From positions 2,118,001 to 2,182,000 of the forward strand of contig NC_052617.1 of NCBI RefSeq assembly GCF_016545825.1: a stretch of 64,000 nucleotides of DNA, in the 5' to 3' direction. A program made the position numbers and the translations under genes. Source of the stretch: Eucalyptus grandis (lineage: Eukaryota > Streptophyta > Magnoliopsida > Myrtales > Myrtaceae). Shown here in pieces: positions 34,110 to 46,874 of the stretch. Each line of letters begins with the position of its first letter. Position 1 is the first letter of the stretch. The notes under the pieces are model-generated. The model was not told the DNA's origin. It did not search any database and worked only from the letters and a program-made list of their open reading frames with translations.

Positions 34110-35020
34110 ACATCTTTGAAATCTACATTTCTACTTTCTGCAACTTCTTTACCTAAATTTTGTGTTTCCGTTACTTATAAAAACATCAACATAGACAAAA
34201 AATAAATAAATAAATAAATAAAGATCGGAGGGAGGGGATTGAGGATAGTTGGCCGCAAAGATAGTTAAAGACAATGCAGGCTTAAATCATTCATTGCCAC
34301 CGACCATAAATTATAAAGACACTTGAAAGTAGAGAATAGAGAGAGAGAGAGTGAGAGTTAGAGAAAAGACTTTGTCTCCTATGGAGATTGCCAAAATTCT
34401 TATCTTTGATCGACGAAAGCTAGGAGCTACTTTTAGCTGTTGGGATAATAATTGAGATAAAATAGGATAAAGTGAGATATCAAATCTTTTAGATAGTGAA
34501 GGTGGATATATATATCTAATGCTATCGAGTGTTAGGTACAATTTGGGTAAGATTAAAAATAATATAATATTGAATTAAATTATAAAATTAGAAATTCAAT
34601 AAATTAAAAGCTAAGGAAAACTCTAGATCTAGGAACTGTGGCCATCTACCTCCAAAGTGGCCACAATCGAAAACGGTGGCCACTAACATCGCCACATGGC
34701 GACAACACAGATTAGTAAAATCTCAGACCACGACAAAGAGGGTGGGTAGGGGAACTTCAGGCAACTACTAACATTGTCTTTGCATCATCTCAGATTGATC
34801 GAAGTCCGGGTTGTCAGCAATACCAAAGATTTGCAACCTCTTCTTCCCCATTTTCCCCTCTTCCCTTGAGACGTATAACATCCTCCATGGGATTCTAGCA
34901 TCCTTGCAAAATCTGTTTTTTTCACCCACAATATTGATCGCTATGTTAATGAAGTGGCTTAGGTAGAGCCAGAGTTCCAACCGCTGATGTTTGAGGTGGT
35001 GCAAGCAATGCTTCAATTAG
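34110..35020. other. Segment present in block A only
   Basis: Block C passes directly from the equivalent of 34110 to that of 35025 (junction near 61740), so this 0.9 kb was inserted here or deleted there. It holds an aaataaataaat microsatellite (34199-34222) and a gagagagag stretch (34338-34353). No gene is recognised. The shared ttag at the break suggests a microhomology-mediated event. Confidence 0.5.
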
Positions 35021-35536
35021 TTGAACATATGCCTATGTGAAACATCAAAGAGCCAGTCTTGGTCATCACATTCATCAAGTCCATGATCCAAAGAAAAGGG
35101 CACCCAATTGCTAGCGTACAACAACCGGCGATGGGAGAAGAAGAGGGAGGAAGAAGACAATAAGTAGTGACAATTTCATCTCGTCTTCCACCAATTGGAA
35201 CCGAGACAGGAAAAGGAGAAGGCAGACAACGAATCGGACTGGCAAAGTCAAAAGCTCAGTTGGATCCATTTGATGTAGATGCTTACGATCTTTTTCTCTC
35301 TTTTTCAGTTCTTCTTTTTCTTTGAAAAAATCCTTATCTAATCTAAGTTTATCCCACCCCTCCCCTAGATTTTTTATCCGGCGTTTTTATATAGATGTAC
35401 TCGGGTATGTCCGACCACATCAAGCAGCGGATGAAGTTGAGAGACAAGGAGAGATGAGGAGAAGCAAAGAAGACGAGCAAATGAAAAGTGGCATAAGAAA
35501 ACACATTCTCCTCCCCCAAGGCAGGCAAGTGAAGTA

Positions 35537-36239
35537 TGTTGGGATATAATACGCAAAAACGACAGGATTTTGCAATTTACGTCAACGCGAAATCACTAGA
35601 GAAATAAACGAGAAAAATAAGGACACCAGAAATTTACGTAGTTCGGTCTGAGTATCGGTACATACGTCCATGAGGAGAGCCAACAGCAAATAATCCACTA
35701 AAATCGGAGAATCAAAGTTTACAATCGCTCAATCGCTCAAGTGTTTCCCACACCTATATTTAACCCAAAACCCAAAGTGTTTATAAATAAACAACTCACT
35801 TGGATATAAACTAACAGCACAAAATTACCATGTTCAAGTCATACGCCAAAAGAAAAGAAAAAATCTCCAGCTTAGCTCTCTCTCTTGGCAGCGTGCGGCT
35901 TCTCGCAGCTCAGCGGACGTGCGGCTCCTTTCTTCATAGGTCTTCGGCATGCTCTTTCCAAAAAGAAAATAAGACCTTTTATACTTGTGCCAAGGTCAAA
36001 GTTTGACCTAGGCCCACCTCTTTCTCTCTTCCACGTAAAAGTGAAAGACACTTCTTTCCTTTTATTTTTTTCTTTAATATATATATAAAGTGTGCCCAAG
36101 TTCTTGTTTTGCCGGTTCGAAGGAGGAAATCCAAGAAAGAAATTACTTCTTTCTTCTTCATCCGATTTATAATCCGTTTGGGAAAAACTTTATTGACAAA
36201 TTCGGTTTCCAAATTCAAACTCGAGACATTAATTTAACA
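35537..36239 (-). repeat. 3' LTR (by element orientation) of the Copia element
   Basis: The LTR is 703 bases with TG...CA ends. The adjacent attctccaccttagc (36240-36254) is the complement of a polypurine tract, as expected next to the 3' LTR of a minus-oriented element. Confidence 0.85.
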
Positions 36240-36320
36240 ATTCTCCACCTTAGCTCGATGTTTGAAGTCAAGTTATAGTGCTCATCATCCATGCTGCTCT
36301 CCCAACACCCTGACGGGTGC

Positions 36321-36800
36321 TCACTCTCCATAGACGTCAATAGAACTCCAGCAAAGCTCAAGCTTCGCCAAAGGAGCAGACTTAGTCATCATGTTTGATG
36401 GGTTATCTGCTGCAGTAATCTTTTTAACAGTAACAATACCCTTAGCTAAGACATCTTGGATGAAGTGGTACCTGATGTTAATATGCTTTGTTTGCTCATG
36501 ATAAACTGGATTATACGCCAAATATATTGCACATTGATTATCATAGTGTATATCCACACTTTTCTGTTCTAATTCAAAGTCCGAGAGCAAACTTTGTAAC
36601 GATATCGCCTCCTTCGCTACAAAAGTTAGTGCCATGTAATCAGCCTCAGTCGAAGACAAGGCAATGTGATCCTATAAGGATGCTTTCCAACTAATTGCAC
36701 CACCCACTAGCGTAAATACGTACCCTGCTAAAGACCTGCAATCATCCAAGTCACCGACGTGATTCGAATCCATAAAACCAGTGGTCTCATTGTCATTGTT
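36321..36800 (-). pseudogene. Copia RNase H
   Basis: On the minus strand, SSTEADYMALTFVAKEAI, then HYDNQCAIYLAYNPVYHEQTKHI and IVTVKKITAADNPSNMMTK are the standard motifs of Copia RNase H. Upstream, at about 36700-36800, the frame is broken by stops before it joins RT. Confidence 0.85.
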
Positions 36801-36806
36801 GTCCTT

Positions 36807-37690
36807 TCAATATACTATACCCACGTCTGTTGTCCCCTTCAAATATCTAAGGATCCACTTCACAGTTTCCCAATAAGTTTTATCATGACGCTTCATATAA
36901 CGACTAACCACGCTCACAGCTTTTGAAATATTAGTGTACACCATAGCATACATAATACTACCCACGACACTAGAATAAGGAGCACGGGACATATGCTCCT
37001 CCTCCTCCTCAATCTGCAGTGATAATTTATCTAAAAGTTTAAAGTATTTCGCTAAAAGTGTACTTACAAATTTCGCTGACTGCATGTTAAAACGTGTCAC
37101 TATCTTCTCAATATATTTCTTCTGAGATAGACATAAGACTCCTGCAGTCATGTCACGCAAAATCTCTATACCCAAAAAGAATTTTGCGGCACCTAAATCT
37201 TTCATTCCAAATTCAGCATTTAACTGCCTCTTTAGCACATCAATATCAGACATATTCTTAGCCACTATCAGCATATCATCAACATATAAGAGTAGATAAA
37301 TCAAAGAACCATTCTCCAATCTCCTATAGTAAACGCAGCTATCCATCTGACTCTTTCAATAGTTTTGACTAGCCATGAAAGTATCAAAACGTTTATACCG
37401 CTGCCTAGGAGACTATTTCAGCCCATACAAATATTTCTTTAACAAGCAAACATGATCTTCCTTACCCGGAATAGCAAATCCCTTTGATTGTCTCACGTAA
37501 ATCTGCTCTCCAACTCACCATGAAGAAACGCAATTTTCACATCTAACTGCTTTAACTCAAGATCCTGCGAAGCAACTAAGGCAAGTAAAACACGAATAGA
37601 AGTATGTCTTACCACAAGAGAGAACACCTCATTGTAGTCAATGCCCTCATGATGTGTATATCCCTTCGCCACAAGTCTCGCCTTATACAT
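36807..37690 (-). pseudogene. Copia reverse transcriptase in two frames
   Basis: The N-terminal part (37493-37690) reads YKARLVAKGYTHHEGIDYNE and QLDVKIAFLHGELE. The C-terminal part (36807-37346) has the catalytic YVDDMLIVAKN near 37270, then LSQKKYIEKI and VGSIMYAM. A frame break with stops lies between 37346 and 37493, so full RT cannot be made. Confidence 0.9.
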
Positions 37691-38096
37691 CGCTACCTCA
37701 ACACTAGGAATGCCCTCTTTTCGTTTGAAGACTCATCTACTTCCGACAATCTTTTGGCTCTTTGGTACTTTGACCAGCTCCCTTTCTGATTTTGATGGAG
37801 TGATTCCATTTCTTCACTCATAGCCCCTAGCCACTGCGATGACTCCGAATTAGCCATCGCCTCAAAGATGAAGGCTCATCTATCTCCACCTCATCACCTA
37901 CAGTCAATGCATAAGCAATATCTATATAACCATAACGTATTGGTGATTTAATTTGTCTTCTTTGTCAATCGGTGGCTATAGTGTGCTGTGACTTTGCTGG
38001 TTGTTCACTATCACCGACTTCAGGAACTGCAGCTTCATCTGCAGTCTCAACTTTTGTTATCTTCAAGGTCTCCGGAGTCTCCACTTGAAGCTCCAC

Positions 38097-39400
38097 CTAA
38101 CTAATGACACCATGATCTGTCTTCTTTGTTGACTGTGTCTCAGAACTCCTTTGTTGAATTATTGCAGTCCTGTCAAAGATCATATCTTTGCTTAATAGAA
38201 AATCGGGTGATGTAGGAACATTGTACCATAGTCGATAGCCTTTCACCCCATGTGCATAACCCAGAAATATGCACTTCTTCGCCTTTGACTCGAACTTACC
38301 ATCACTCACATGAGCATACGCAGGACATCCGAATATACGTAATCCGGAATAATCAACAGGTTTCCCCGACCATACTTCCTCAAGAGTCTTCCACTCGATA
38401 ACAGATGATGGAGATCGATTAACTAGGTAACATGACATGTTCACTACTTCAGCCCAAAATTCATTACCAAGTCCTGCATGCATCGAGCTCGCTCAAGCAA
38501 AGTTCTATTCTTCCGTTCTGCCACGCCATTCTGTTGTGGTGTCCCAAGTATTGTGCGGTGTCTCACAATACCTTCTTTCTCGCAGAACTTAGTAAAATCT
38601 TTACCACAAAACTCCATGCCATTATCGGTTCTCAAGCACTTGATTTGTTTATCCGACTGCTTCTCAATCAATGCTTTAAATTTCTTGAACTGATCAAACA
38701 TATCATATTTATGCTTCAGTAAGTATACACATACCTTCATCGAATAATCATCGATAAATGTCAACATATATTGGGCACCTCCTTTCGAAGGAACCGAATA
38801 CGGGCTCCAGACGTCTAAATGAATATATTCAACTGGTCGTTTGGTCGAATGAATAGCTATAGTAAACTTAACTCGGTGCTGCTTCCCATAGATGCAGTGT
38901 TCACATAAGTCAAGTTTTCCTGTTTTCTGACTACTCAACAACCCCATTTCACTCAGCATCGTCATACATGCTTCACTCATGTGCCCCAAACGCATATGCC
39001 ATAATTGAGTCAAGTTAGAGTCTGACTCACCTAATGAAGCTGTAGTGGTTCCGGTCACGGTCTCTTCTAGTAGATGATAGAGAGTATTCACTTTCTTTCC
39101 CTTCATCACTATCATAGCACTTCGAGAGATCTTCATTACTCCACCTTCAGCGGTGTACCAACACCCGATGTCATCAAGTGTCCCCAGAGAAATAAGGTTC
39201 TTCTTGAGTTCCAGTACATACCTTACATCTGTTACTGTGCGCACCACCCCATCGTGCATCCAAATCCGAATTGTTCCTATCCCCACAGCCTTACAAACTG
39301 CATTATTCCCTAAAAGAACTTTACCACCATCTGCAGTCTGGTAAGTAGTAAACCAGTTCTTATGAGGTATCAAATGATAAGAACACCCCCGAATCCAGTA
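38097..39400 (-). pseudogene. Copia protease end, GAG-pre-integrase and integrase
   Basis: The long frame 38444-39373 contains the Copia protease tail, the LWHMRLGHMSE...CEHCIYGKQHRVKF zinc-binding domain, and the integrase core residues in HLDVWSP, RTDNGMEF and QQNGVAERKNRTLLE. The next frame (38097-38483) continues as AELWAEA-like and GCPAYAHV wording of the integrase end. One frameshift near 38450-38480 separates them. The core catalytic residues are all present. Confidence 0.9.
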
Positions 39401-39464
39401 TCCATTCGTCTCTTAACGAAGTAGCAGTCACACATAAGACAACTTCTGCATCACTAGTGCTCCC

Positions 39465-40260
39465 CTAAACAACGTTTAGCATTCTGCTTATCAACTTTAT
39501 TTCTCCGCTTTGGACAATGTGCCCCTCCTCGTGACATTCAAAGCACTTCACGCGTCCTTTGGACTTTCTATGGCGTGATTTTGATCTGCTTTTACCTCTG
39601 TTGCTACTAGGCTCTCGATGTTGTTCTCTACCCCGAATCGTCAGTTCTTGCGCTGCTCCTTTCGCCAGACCATCATCTCGCAACTTTCTTTGCCATTCCT
39701 TAGAAAATAAGGCGGACTTTACCTCTTTTGAGGTAATAGTAGTACGCTCTTGCAACAGCAAATCAGTAAAGTGCTCACATGACTCTGGTAAAGAAGCTAA
39801 CAACATCATGCCCTGTTCTTCATCATCGAGTATCTTACCAACGTTCTTCAGATCCAACATGAGTTTATTAAATTCATCTAGGTAGGTTCTGATAGACGTA
39901 CCTTCAATATATCTAAATTGAAACATCTTTTTCAGCATGTACAAGCGATTGTTCAAACATTTCTTTACATAGAGTGCTTGAAGTTTTGCTCATAACGCTG
40001 CGACATCCTTCTCCTCAGCAACCTCTATTAAGACCTCATCCATCAAATTTAACAGGATTATGCTTTTTTGCTTTTTCCATCAACTCTACCCTCTCAGAGG
40101 CTTTCATTATAATCAGCAACTCATCTTCACCAATCAGTGCATTGATCAAACCTTGTGTTGTTAATAAAGCTCACATCTTTATGCTCCATAACACAAAATT
40201 GTTACTCCCGTCAAACTTCTCAATTTTAGATTTCTTCTCAGATATAATTGCAATAACAAA
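39465..40260 (-). pseudogene. Copia gag
   Basis: The frame 39465-39956 reads FRYIEGTSIRTYLDEFNKL, LLASLPESCEHF, then a basic stretch and CFECHEEGHIVQSG, a zinc knuckle whose last Cys is lost. An upstream piece at about 40040-40260 contains the gag start wording KIEKFDGSNNFVLW in a different frame. Gag forms the particle. Confidence 0.75.
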
Positions 40261-40733
40261 ATTTCCAGAAAATAATCAAACAAACAAAAGCTCCAAATCA
40301 CAATCAAGAAATCAAACCCCAAGCTCTGAACGCGGAAATGACAGGATTTTACAATTTACGTCAACGCGAAATCATTAGAAAAATAAACGAGAAAAATAAG
40401 GACACCAGAAATTTATGTGATTCGGTCCGAGTATCGATACCTATATCCACGGTGAGAGTCAGCAGCAAATAATCTACTAAAATCGAAGAATCAGAGTTTA
40501 CAAATCGCTCAATCGCTCAAGTATTTCCCACACATAGATTTAATCTCAAACCCAAAGTGTTTATAAATAAATAACTCACTTTGGTATAAACTCACGGCAT
40601 AAAATTACTGCGTTCAAGTCTTACACCAAAAGAAAAGAAAAAATCTCCAGCTTAGCTTTCTCTCTTGGCGGCGTGCGAAACGTGCAGCTCCTTTCTTCGT
40701 AGGTCTTCGGGGTGCTCTTTACGGAAAGAAAAT

Positions 40734-41556
40734 TAGGGGTGATCGGTTCCCGGTTCGGTCCGGTTCCAAGGTGGAACCGAGAACCGGACCGGGAAAACCG
40801 GTTCCCAATTTTGGGAACCGTGGACCGGACCATCGGTTCCGGTCCGGTCCGGTTCGGTCCAATAGGATCAACACTTTCTTTTTTTCACTAAATAACGACC
40901 ATTCATTAAAGAACGACCATGCTTCGACAATCGATCCACCCGGCTCCCGGGCGATTTAATAAAACTACTCACACGTGTTTTCACGTGCAAAATATTCAAA
41001 CTTCACTTGCGTGAATATTAATCATAATTCATGTGTTTCACTCTTAATATTAAGCATAAAAGCCATGAACAATTTGAGTAAAATTTGTGCTTGGCTTAGG
41101 TTTTATACATAATCTCTCTTCTATGCTTTGAATGTTTAGTCGATGTCAGATTCTTTGAGGCTTGAAGTGCCTTGTCATTTGCAAGTGAGAGGAGCAAGAG
41201 AGAAAGTGAGCATGAGGAACTCCTAGAGCCTTATCCCATATCGAGTAGAAGATAAAACTAACAAATAAGTTTTCTAAGAGCTTTGGCGGTCTCTTGGCCA
41301 CATAAGAGATTGTTACCTTAATTGCAATTCCGATTGCATCAAGTTTCATATATAATATTCATATATTATATGTGTTTATATAGTATATGTATATAAATTA
41401 TATATAAAAATTTAGTCCGGTCCGGCTCGGTCCGGTTGGTCCGTTCCCACCTTGGAACCGAACCGGACCGCCGACCGTGGGAACCGCCCAAAACCGGCCG
41501 GGTCCGGTCCGGTCCGGTCCGGTCCCGATTTGGGTGGTTTCCGTTGCACACCCCTA
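40734..41556. mobile_element. hAT-type non-autonomous element nested in the Copia LTR
   Basis: The ends TAGGGGTG and CACCCCTA match the hAT-type elements at 13729 and 29289, with ggttccggtccgg-like subterminal repeats just inside. Comparison with the other LTR (around 35971) shows the insertion point after aagaaaat. The right flank does not repeat these 8 bases, so the TSD has been lost, probably by a small deletion. No coding capacity. Confidence 0.75.
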
Positions 41557-41814
41557 AAGTACGTGTGCCCAGGTCAAAGTGTGACCTGAGCCCACCTCTT
41601 TCTCTCTTTCACGTAAAAGTGAAAAACACTTCTTTCCTTTTATGTTTTTCTTTAATATATATAAAGTGTGCCCAAGTTCTTGTTTCGCCGGTTTTGAAGT
41701 AGGAAATCCAAGAAAGAAATTTCTTATTCATCCAATTTATAATCTGTTTGAAAAAAAAATTATTGACAAATTCGGTTTCCAAATTTAAACTCAAGACATT
41801 AATTTAACAAAGTA

Positions 41815-43044
41815 TATAGACAATAACACTTCGAAATCAGACAGCGTAGGCGAAGTCATAGGCTCGAAACTCATTCTTGTGACTGACCGAATAAAACCTC
41901 AATACACGTGAAAGTAGATACTCTATAGAGAGAGAGAGGACTTGTTTCGCCAAAGGAAAAATAGCACTTTCTCCATTCACCCTGGGAAGATCGCCCTGAA
42001 AAATCTACTTCTAACTTCGATAGACAGAAGCCCTTTTCTCAAAACCCTACACGCCAATTTCATCCCATTACTTTGCACTTATGCAAGCGGCCATGTTCTA
42101 TACAGAACCATGCTAGTCACTCTAATCAAGTTGAAACGTCGTCTCGCATGCTTGACAATGAGCCTTATATACTATTTATATTCACATGGTTCTGTCTGTC
42201 TACTTAAACTTTTGAATTGGACTTTTTAACACGATATTTAATTTAATTTCATCATATCATGTGCATCCACCGCCCACAGTCAAATTCCACATACCGTGGA
42301 CTTTGTAACAAGCTGCATTATCATGCTCTGACTGATCCACCAGTGAGCATAAACTTTCACCCAGCATCTGAATGATAGATCGAGGAAAACAGAGGTTGCA
42401 ACTTCAGACTAAAGTTCCGAAGGATGATAAACCTTTTCACTGCAAACTAATTCGCCTTACTGTTCTCTGCTCTTCAGGTGTTAAGAATTTACAGGGCTTG
42501 GTGGGGCATGGGTTGCGCAACTAAGGGCTTCCGCAAAGCCATATCGCCCATGCCATAAGAAACAGAAAACATGCTTCCATGAACCAGGCATTGGTACTTC
42601 TTTGCAAATTACGACCAGGTGGAATACATGCTTCTTCTTGGAAGCATTCGGTACATGAAAACATAACAGGTAAGCAATGAACAATTTCAATGATGACCTG
42701 TCTTGCAAAACAACAATATCTACATTCACTCTCAACTAATTGGCTGCTGATTTTGTTTCGCTAACACTTACTTCCGGTCGTCTTTTATTAAACTATGTCT
42801 TGAATTTGAGCCTGCATACGAAACACGTACTGAATCGAAGGATGTAGGTCCGTAGCATACGGACACTTTCCTCAGCGTGGCATATGATAGATGAAGTTAC
42901 ACCCAAGATGGTCATAATTTCTTTTTGATCAACTCTGTGAAGAAAGGCAAGGGAAATTTTCTCTTGAAGACCACGTGAACGTTTCGCTGTTGAAAGGACT
43001 GTTATGCCTGCATCTTTTTTCCCAAACCGTAGGCTTGCTTTATC
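41815..43044. repeat. Continuation of the duplicated block, matching 62237-63456
   Basis: The two copies are very similar. An 84-codon minus-strand stretch (42481-42735; copy at 62881-63135) is open in both, with few changes and no known domain. A segment near 42855-43000 also recurs diverged at 44030-44215. I see no recognisable gene. Confidence 0.6.
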
Positions 43045-43700
43045 ATGATAAAAGATCATCAAAAATCCCAAATTTTATTTAAAAAATAAATTTATCTCAA
43101 AATTTTTTTGTAATACGAAAAATCTTAAATTTTACCAATTATGACATATCTATTACAAACTTTTTTTCGTGATATAAGAAATCTCGAACTTATATCTCGT
43201 GTGACACATTTATCCTAAGTTATAGGGCATTTTGATATTTTACTTTTTTTTTTTAAAAAATTTTCTCTCTTCCCTCCGCCGACCATGATGGAGTCACGGA
43301 GGGAAACAAAAGTCTGGCGAGGGCCCGCCGCCCGCTGAGTTAGGGCCACTCGACGTCGGCGAGGCACCCATCACTTGACGCCGGCGAGGGCTTAGCGAGG
43401 GCACCCATCACTGACTCGGCGAGGCCGCCTTGCTTGACCCAACCGAAGGTGACCCTTGCCCAACGTCGGCGAGGGCGGCCCTCACCAAACTCCGACTTCC
43501 CTCCGCCATGGCCAGAGGAGGGAAGAGAGAGGAAAAAGAAAAAGGAAAAACATAAAGGATAAGACGAAAATGCCTTTAGTAGGATAAATGTATCACGGTT
43601 TTGTAAAATTTGAAGTTTTCGTGTTACAAAAAAAAAAAAAAAAAATTGGTAAATTTGTCACTTTTGACCGAATTTTAGATTTTTAGTGGTTTTTTCCTTT
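43045..43700. mobile_element. Non-autonomous element with GC-rich core, inserted relative to 44236
   Basis: Both ends carry related wording: catcaaaaatcccaaatttt on the left and, inverted, ccactaaaaatctaaaatt on the right. A core of about 250 bases (43270-43510) is rich in ggcgagggc. The local paralogue at 44236 passes from gctttatc to ctttcaagc without this segment, so it is an insertion. A second copy starts near 63457 and runs off the window. TSD unresolved; the superfamily could be Mutator. Confidence 0.6.
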
Positions 43701-44390
43701 TATCTCTTTTGTTTTCTTTCAAGCTACAGGTCGGAATTGTGGACCTTGAAACTAACTGTTTGGTGGCATTTGATGCTGAAAGAGAGCTTTTAGTTTAGTA
43801 TTTTATTTCCTTTCCTTCAACTTGCACAAGTAAAGCTAATATGAAAAGTATATATACGGAGAAGTTGGAAATAGGACTTGAAAAATAAAGATGTGTTTAA
43901 TAATTATTCTATTATTAAAAATAAAAATACAATTTTTCTAATTGTATTCTCAAGATAAATTTCTAAACATAAAAATACGTTTGGAATTATCTTTAAAATT
44001 TTTATTACCGGGATAGAAACCCGCAGCGTATGAACACTTTCCGTAGGGTGGCAGGTGATGGAAGAAGTTACACCCAGGATGGTCATAATTTCTTTTTGAC
44101 CAACTCTGTGAAGAAAGAAAAGGGAAATTCCCCCTTGAAGACCACACGTGAACCCTTTGCCGGTCCTTTAAGTGATGTTTCACTGTTGAAGGGGTCGTTT
44201 ATGTCTGCGTCTTTTTCCCAAACAGTAGTTTTGCTTTATCCCGTTCGGTCTCTTTCAAGCTACAAGCCGGAATTCTGGACCATGGAACTTACTGTTTTGG
44301 CGGCATGCGACACCCACAGAGCTTTTAGTTTGGTATTTTTATTTCCTTCAAGTTGCAATGGTAAAGCTGGACAAGAACGGGCAAGGACGA
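43700..44390. repeat. Partial local duplication of 42830-43850
   Basis: The segment 44020-44370 repeats the blocks at 42850-43040 and 43705-43840 (gtcataatttctttttga, ctttcaagctacag). An AT-rich insert separates the copies. Non-coding as far as I can see. Confidence 0.5.
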
Positions 44391-44830
44391 CAGAAATGGA
44401 TTTTTTTTTTATTCTATTCCTAGATAAATTTTGAGAATAGAAATGCATTTGATACTATTCTTAAAATTTCTATTCTCTAAATAAAAATGCATTTGGCATT
44501 AATCTCAAAATTTTTTAGTCCAGATCATTTTCTTTTAATTATTTAATGAATTTATTACCTTCTTTCTTTTCTTTCTTTTCTTCTCCTTCATCTATCTACT
44601 GCCGGGCCCCATCAAGGCCGAGCCTCGCCGAAAAGAAAAAAAAAAAAAAAGTTACTTGATTCTAAGAATTATTCCAAGAAACAAAGAAACTTTTTTTTTT
44701 TACTTCTTAATTCTGTTCCATGAATAACTTTATTCTAAGAAACAAAAAAGTTACGAAATAGATTTATATTTTTTTTTCCGAAAAACAAAATAATAGGATA
44801 AGGTACTATTTGGTACATTACCAAATAAAA
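44390..44830. mobile_element. Probable element of the 'tttggtaa' family
   Basis: Arms containing gcatttgatact/gcatttggcatt and a right end atttggtacattaccaaat surround a short pyrimidine-rich and GC-rich core (gccgagcctcgcc). The structure resembles 29995-30740. No TSD determined. Confidence 0.35.
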
Positions 44831-45840
44831 CATAACTAATAAACGGACATCTCTTGAGTTTTTGTTCTGCATCCGATTAGAGTATGAGTGTTTGAAGCTG
44901 ATTAAATTCTTGTGGTAAGAATTTTATATAATTTCTTTGTGAGATCGAGACATTATTTCGTAAAAATTATGAGAGTAAAACATCACGTGAGATATCGGAT
45001 GTGATTGGAGATTAGAAAACACTAGGAGCATTTAAGTGCTTGAGCGTAATTATAATCTTCATTGATTTGCTTGTTTTATAGTTGTGCTACTCTTCTTGTG
45101 GATATAGGTTACATTGACCGAATCATATAAATTTGGCATCTATTGTTGTCCACCTTTTGTCTGTTTTATTCGATCAATCGCTTCCACTCATAAAGCTTCG
45201 CATGAATGAAGAACCCAAGTGGATTCATCAAAACCTAACTTTCATTTGCATGGGCAAGTTCCTTCCCTGATAAGGAGACATTGAGAATTAATCCTTTTTT
45301 AAATTAGACTTTATGAAAGTTTATTTCTAAAGAAAAGAAGAGAATACTTGAGAATTTAAGATTTAAAAAAGACTTTACGGTTTATAACCGATATAATTTG
45401 CAAGAAGACTTAAAAGTGTGTGTGTGTGTGTTTTTTTTATGGAATTGGAAAGTACATTTTTGTAATAAAATAATTTAAATAGAAAGCCGTGTGTGTATCT
45501 TTCGGTATTACAGTAGCAAGCAAAAATGCGATAGAATCTTTCAATTTCGATACTCTATACCCGATATTTCGACTTCGGAATTTTTTTAATATTAGATTGG
45601 CCCACCATACAAGTTATCATGATGTTTTACTCTACGGTTTCTAACCAATAATAAGATTTGGCTGAGGATCAATTCAAACACAAAGCATAAAATAAAAGAA
45701 AAACCCATAATTTATCCACTACAGATTGAGAAATAAATCAACTTAATATAAAATTACAAGTCACACAACCGGTAATTTTTCATCCTGATAACTAATGGCT
45801 GTCGACTCGACCGGCACATAACCACCGTGCTGTGTTGTTC
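44830..45840. other. AT-rich intergenic DNA, nothing recognised
   Basis: No gene, RNA or defined element was found. A gtgtgtgtgtg microsatellite lies near 45417-45431. Confidence 0.4.
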
Positions 45841-45847
45841 CTCCGAC

Positions 45848-46874
45848 CTACAAATCCGTCACGGCAGCCATGAATTCAGCGTCAGCTTCGAGAGACGCCA
45901 TCGTGGCCGGCGAAAGGCAGATCTCGAGGTCGATGCTTCCGCCTCCCTCGCGGCCCGGATAGCTTGTGACCTTGCCGTCGGTCTTGTTGGCACACCCACT
46001 TCGCGGAGCCGCGGCCTTCCCCAGGATCCCCAGCCCGAAGTCGTTGCCATACATGTTGAACCGCGGCGAGCTCGACATGATGATGCTGCACGGACCCAAC
46101 GTCCGATCCAGGCGGTACACCTGCGGGCTCTTTATCCACTCCTCGTTCCACTCGAGCACCTTCGCGTTCCCGTGCTCCGCCACCAACGCATGCAGCAGCA
46201 GCGCCGCCCACCCAAGGCCGCCGCCTAGCAGCTCCCCCGCCGTCGTCGCCGCCCTCAACATCGTGACCGGGTTCCCGAAGTATTCCGGCGGGAGAGGGGG
46301 GGTCTAGCCTCGCCCGATTGTTCGAGATCACCCGGCAGCTTGTGACCTGGCTGGGCGGCAGGCAGCGAGCGCGCGTGATGCACCGCCATAGCAGGGCAGT
46401 CAGGGACTGGAAGGACGAGATCTTGGGGGTGCCGCATTGCCGGTTCGCCTCCGCCTTGAGACTCGCGATGGCGTCGGCGGAGAAGTGAAAGACTCGCTCC
46501 CTGAGATCCGGGACTCGGTAGCGGGGGTGGAACGACGAGGGGTCGTCCGCGGAAGGCAGGCTTACCGGGCCGGGGTGGTTCTCAGGGAACCAGCGGGTCA
46601 GGACTGGGGGACGCGATAGCTGGACGACATCGACGTCGCCTTTCTGTTGCGCTTGGAAGATCTCGGACCACGAGTTGAAAAAGAGCCAGAAGGAGGTGCC
46701 GTCGCCGATAGAGTGGTTCATGGAGAGCCCGATGAAGACGCCGTCAGCGAGCTCGGTGACCTGAGCGGACAGCAGGGACAGGGAGTGGCCGTCGTGGTTG
46801 ACCGCCCAGTTGTGGTCGAAGAAGGAATGGACGATGGACGGGACGTACGTCGGGGAGAGGATGTCGGCCACGGT
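45848..46874 (-). pseudogene. BAHD acyltransferase copy 3, C-terminal two thirds
   Basis: The minus strand encodes NHSIGDGTSFWLFFN (HXXXD, near 46700) and NDFGLGILGKAAAP (DFGWG-type, with a three-residue insertion ILG), ending MAAVTDL. A frame change at a seven-G run near 46297-46303 separates them. At 46874 the gene is cut by a Copia element. The rest of its N-terminal half resumes at 52014 and stops at 52147. Sequence is more distant from copies A, B and C than they are from each other. Confidence 0.9.

Larger units (their letters stand above)
35537..41809 (-). mobile_element. Ty1/Copia LTR retrotransposon, TSD AAGTA
   Basis: The element runs from TGTTGGGATATA to TTTAACA, with AAGTA at 35532-35536 and 41810-41814. 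Block C has the empty site (gtgaagtatatagac near 62232-62246). On the minus strand the order is gag, protease, integrase, RT, RNase H, which is Copia order; wording is closest to TNT1-94/Tork-type elements. Left LTR 35537-36239, right LTR about 40333-41809. The right LTR is longer because a hAT-type element (40734-41556) is nested in it, and it lacks the first 20 or so bases next to the primer-binding site. The LTRs look about 90 percent identical, so the insertion is not recent. Confidence 0.93.

Noticed and set aside
40726..41564. 8-bp TSD for the nested hAT-type element
   Set aside because: Left aagaaaat and right aagtacgt do not match, so no TSD is claimed although the ends and the other LTR define the insertion.
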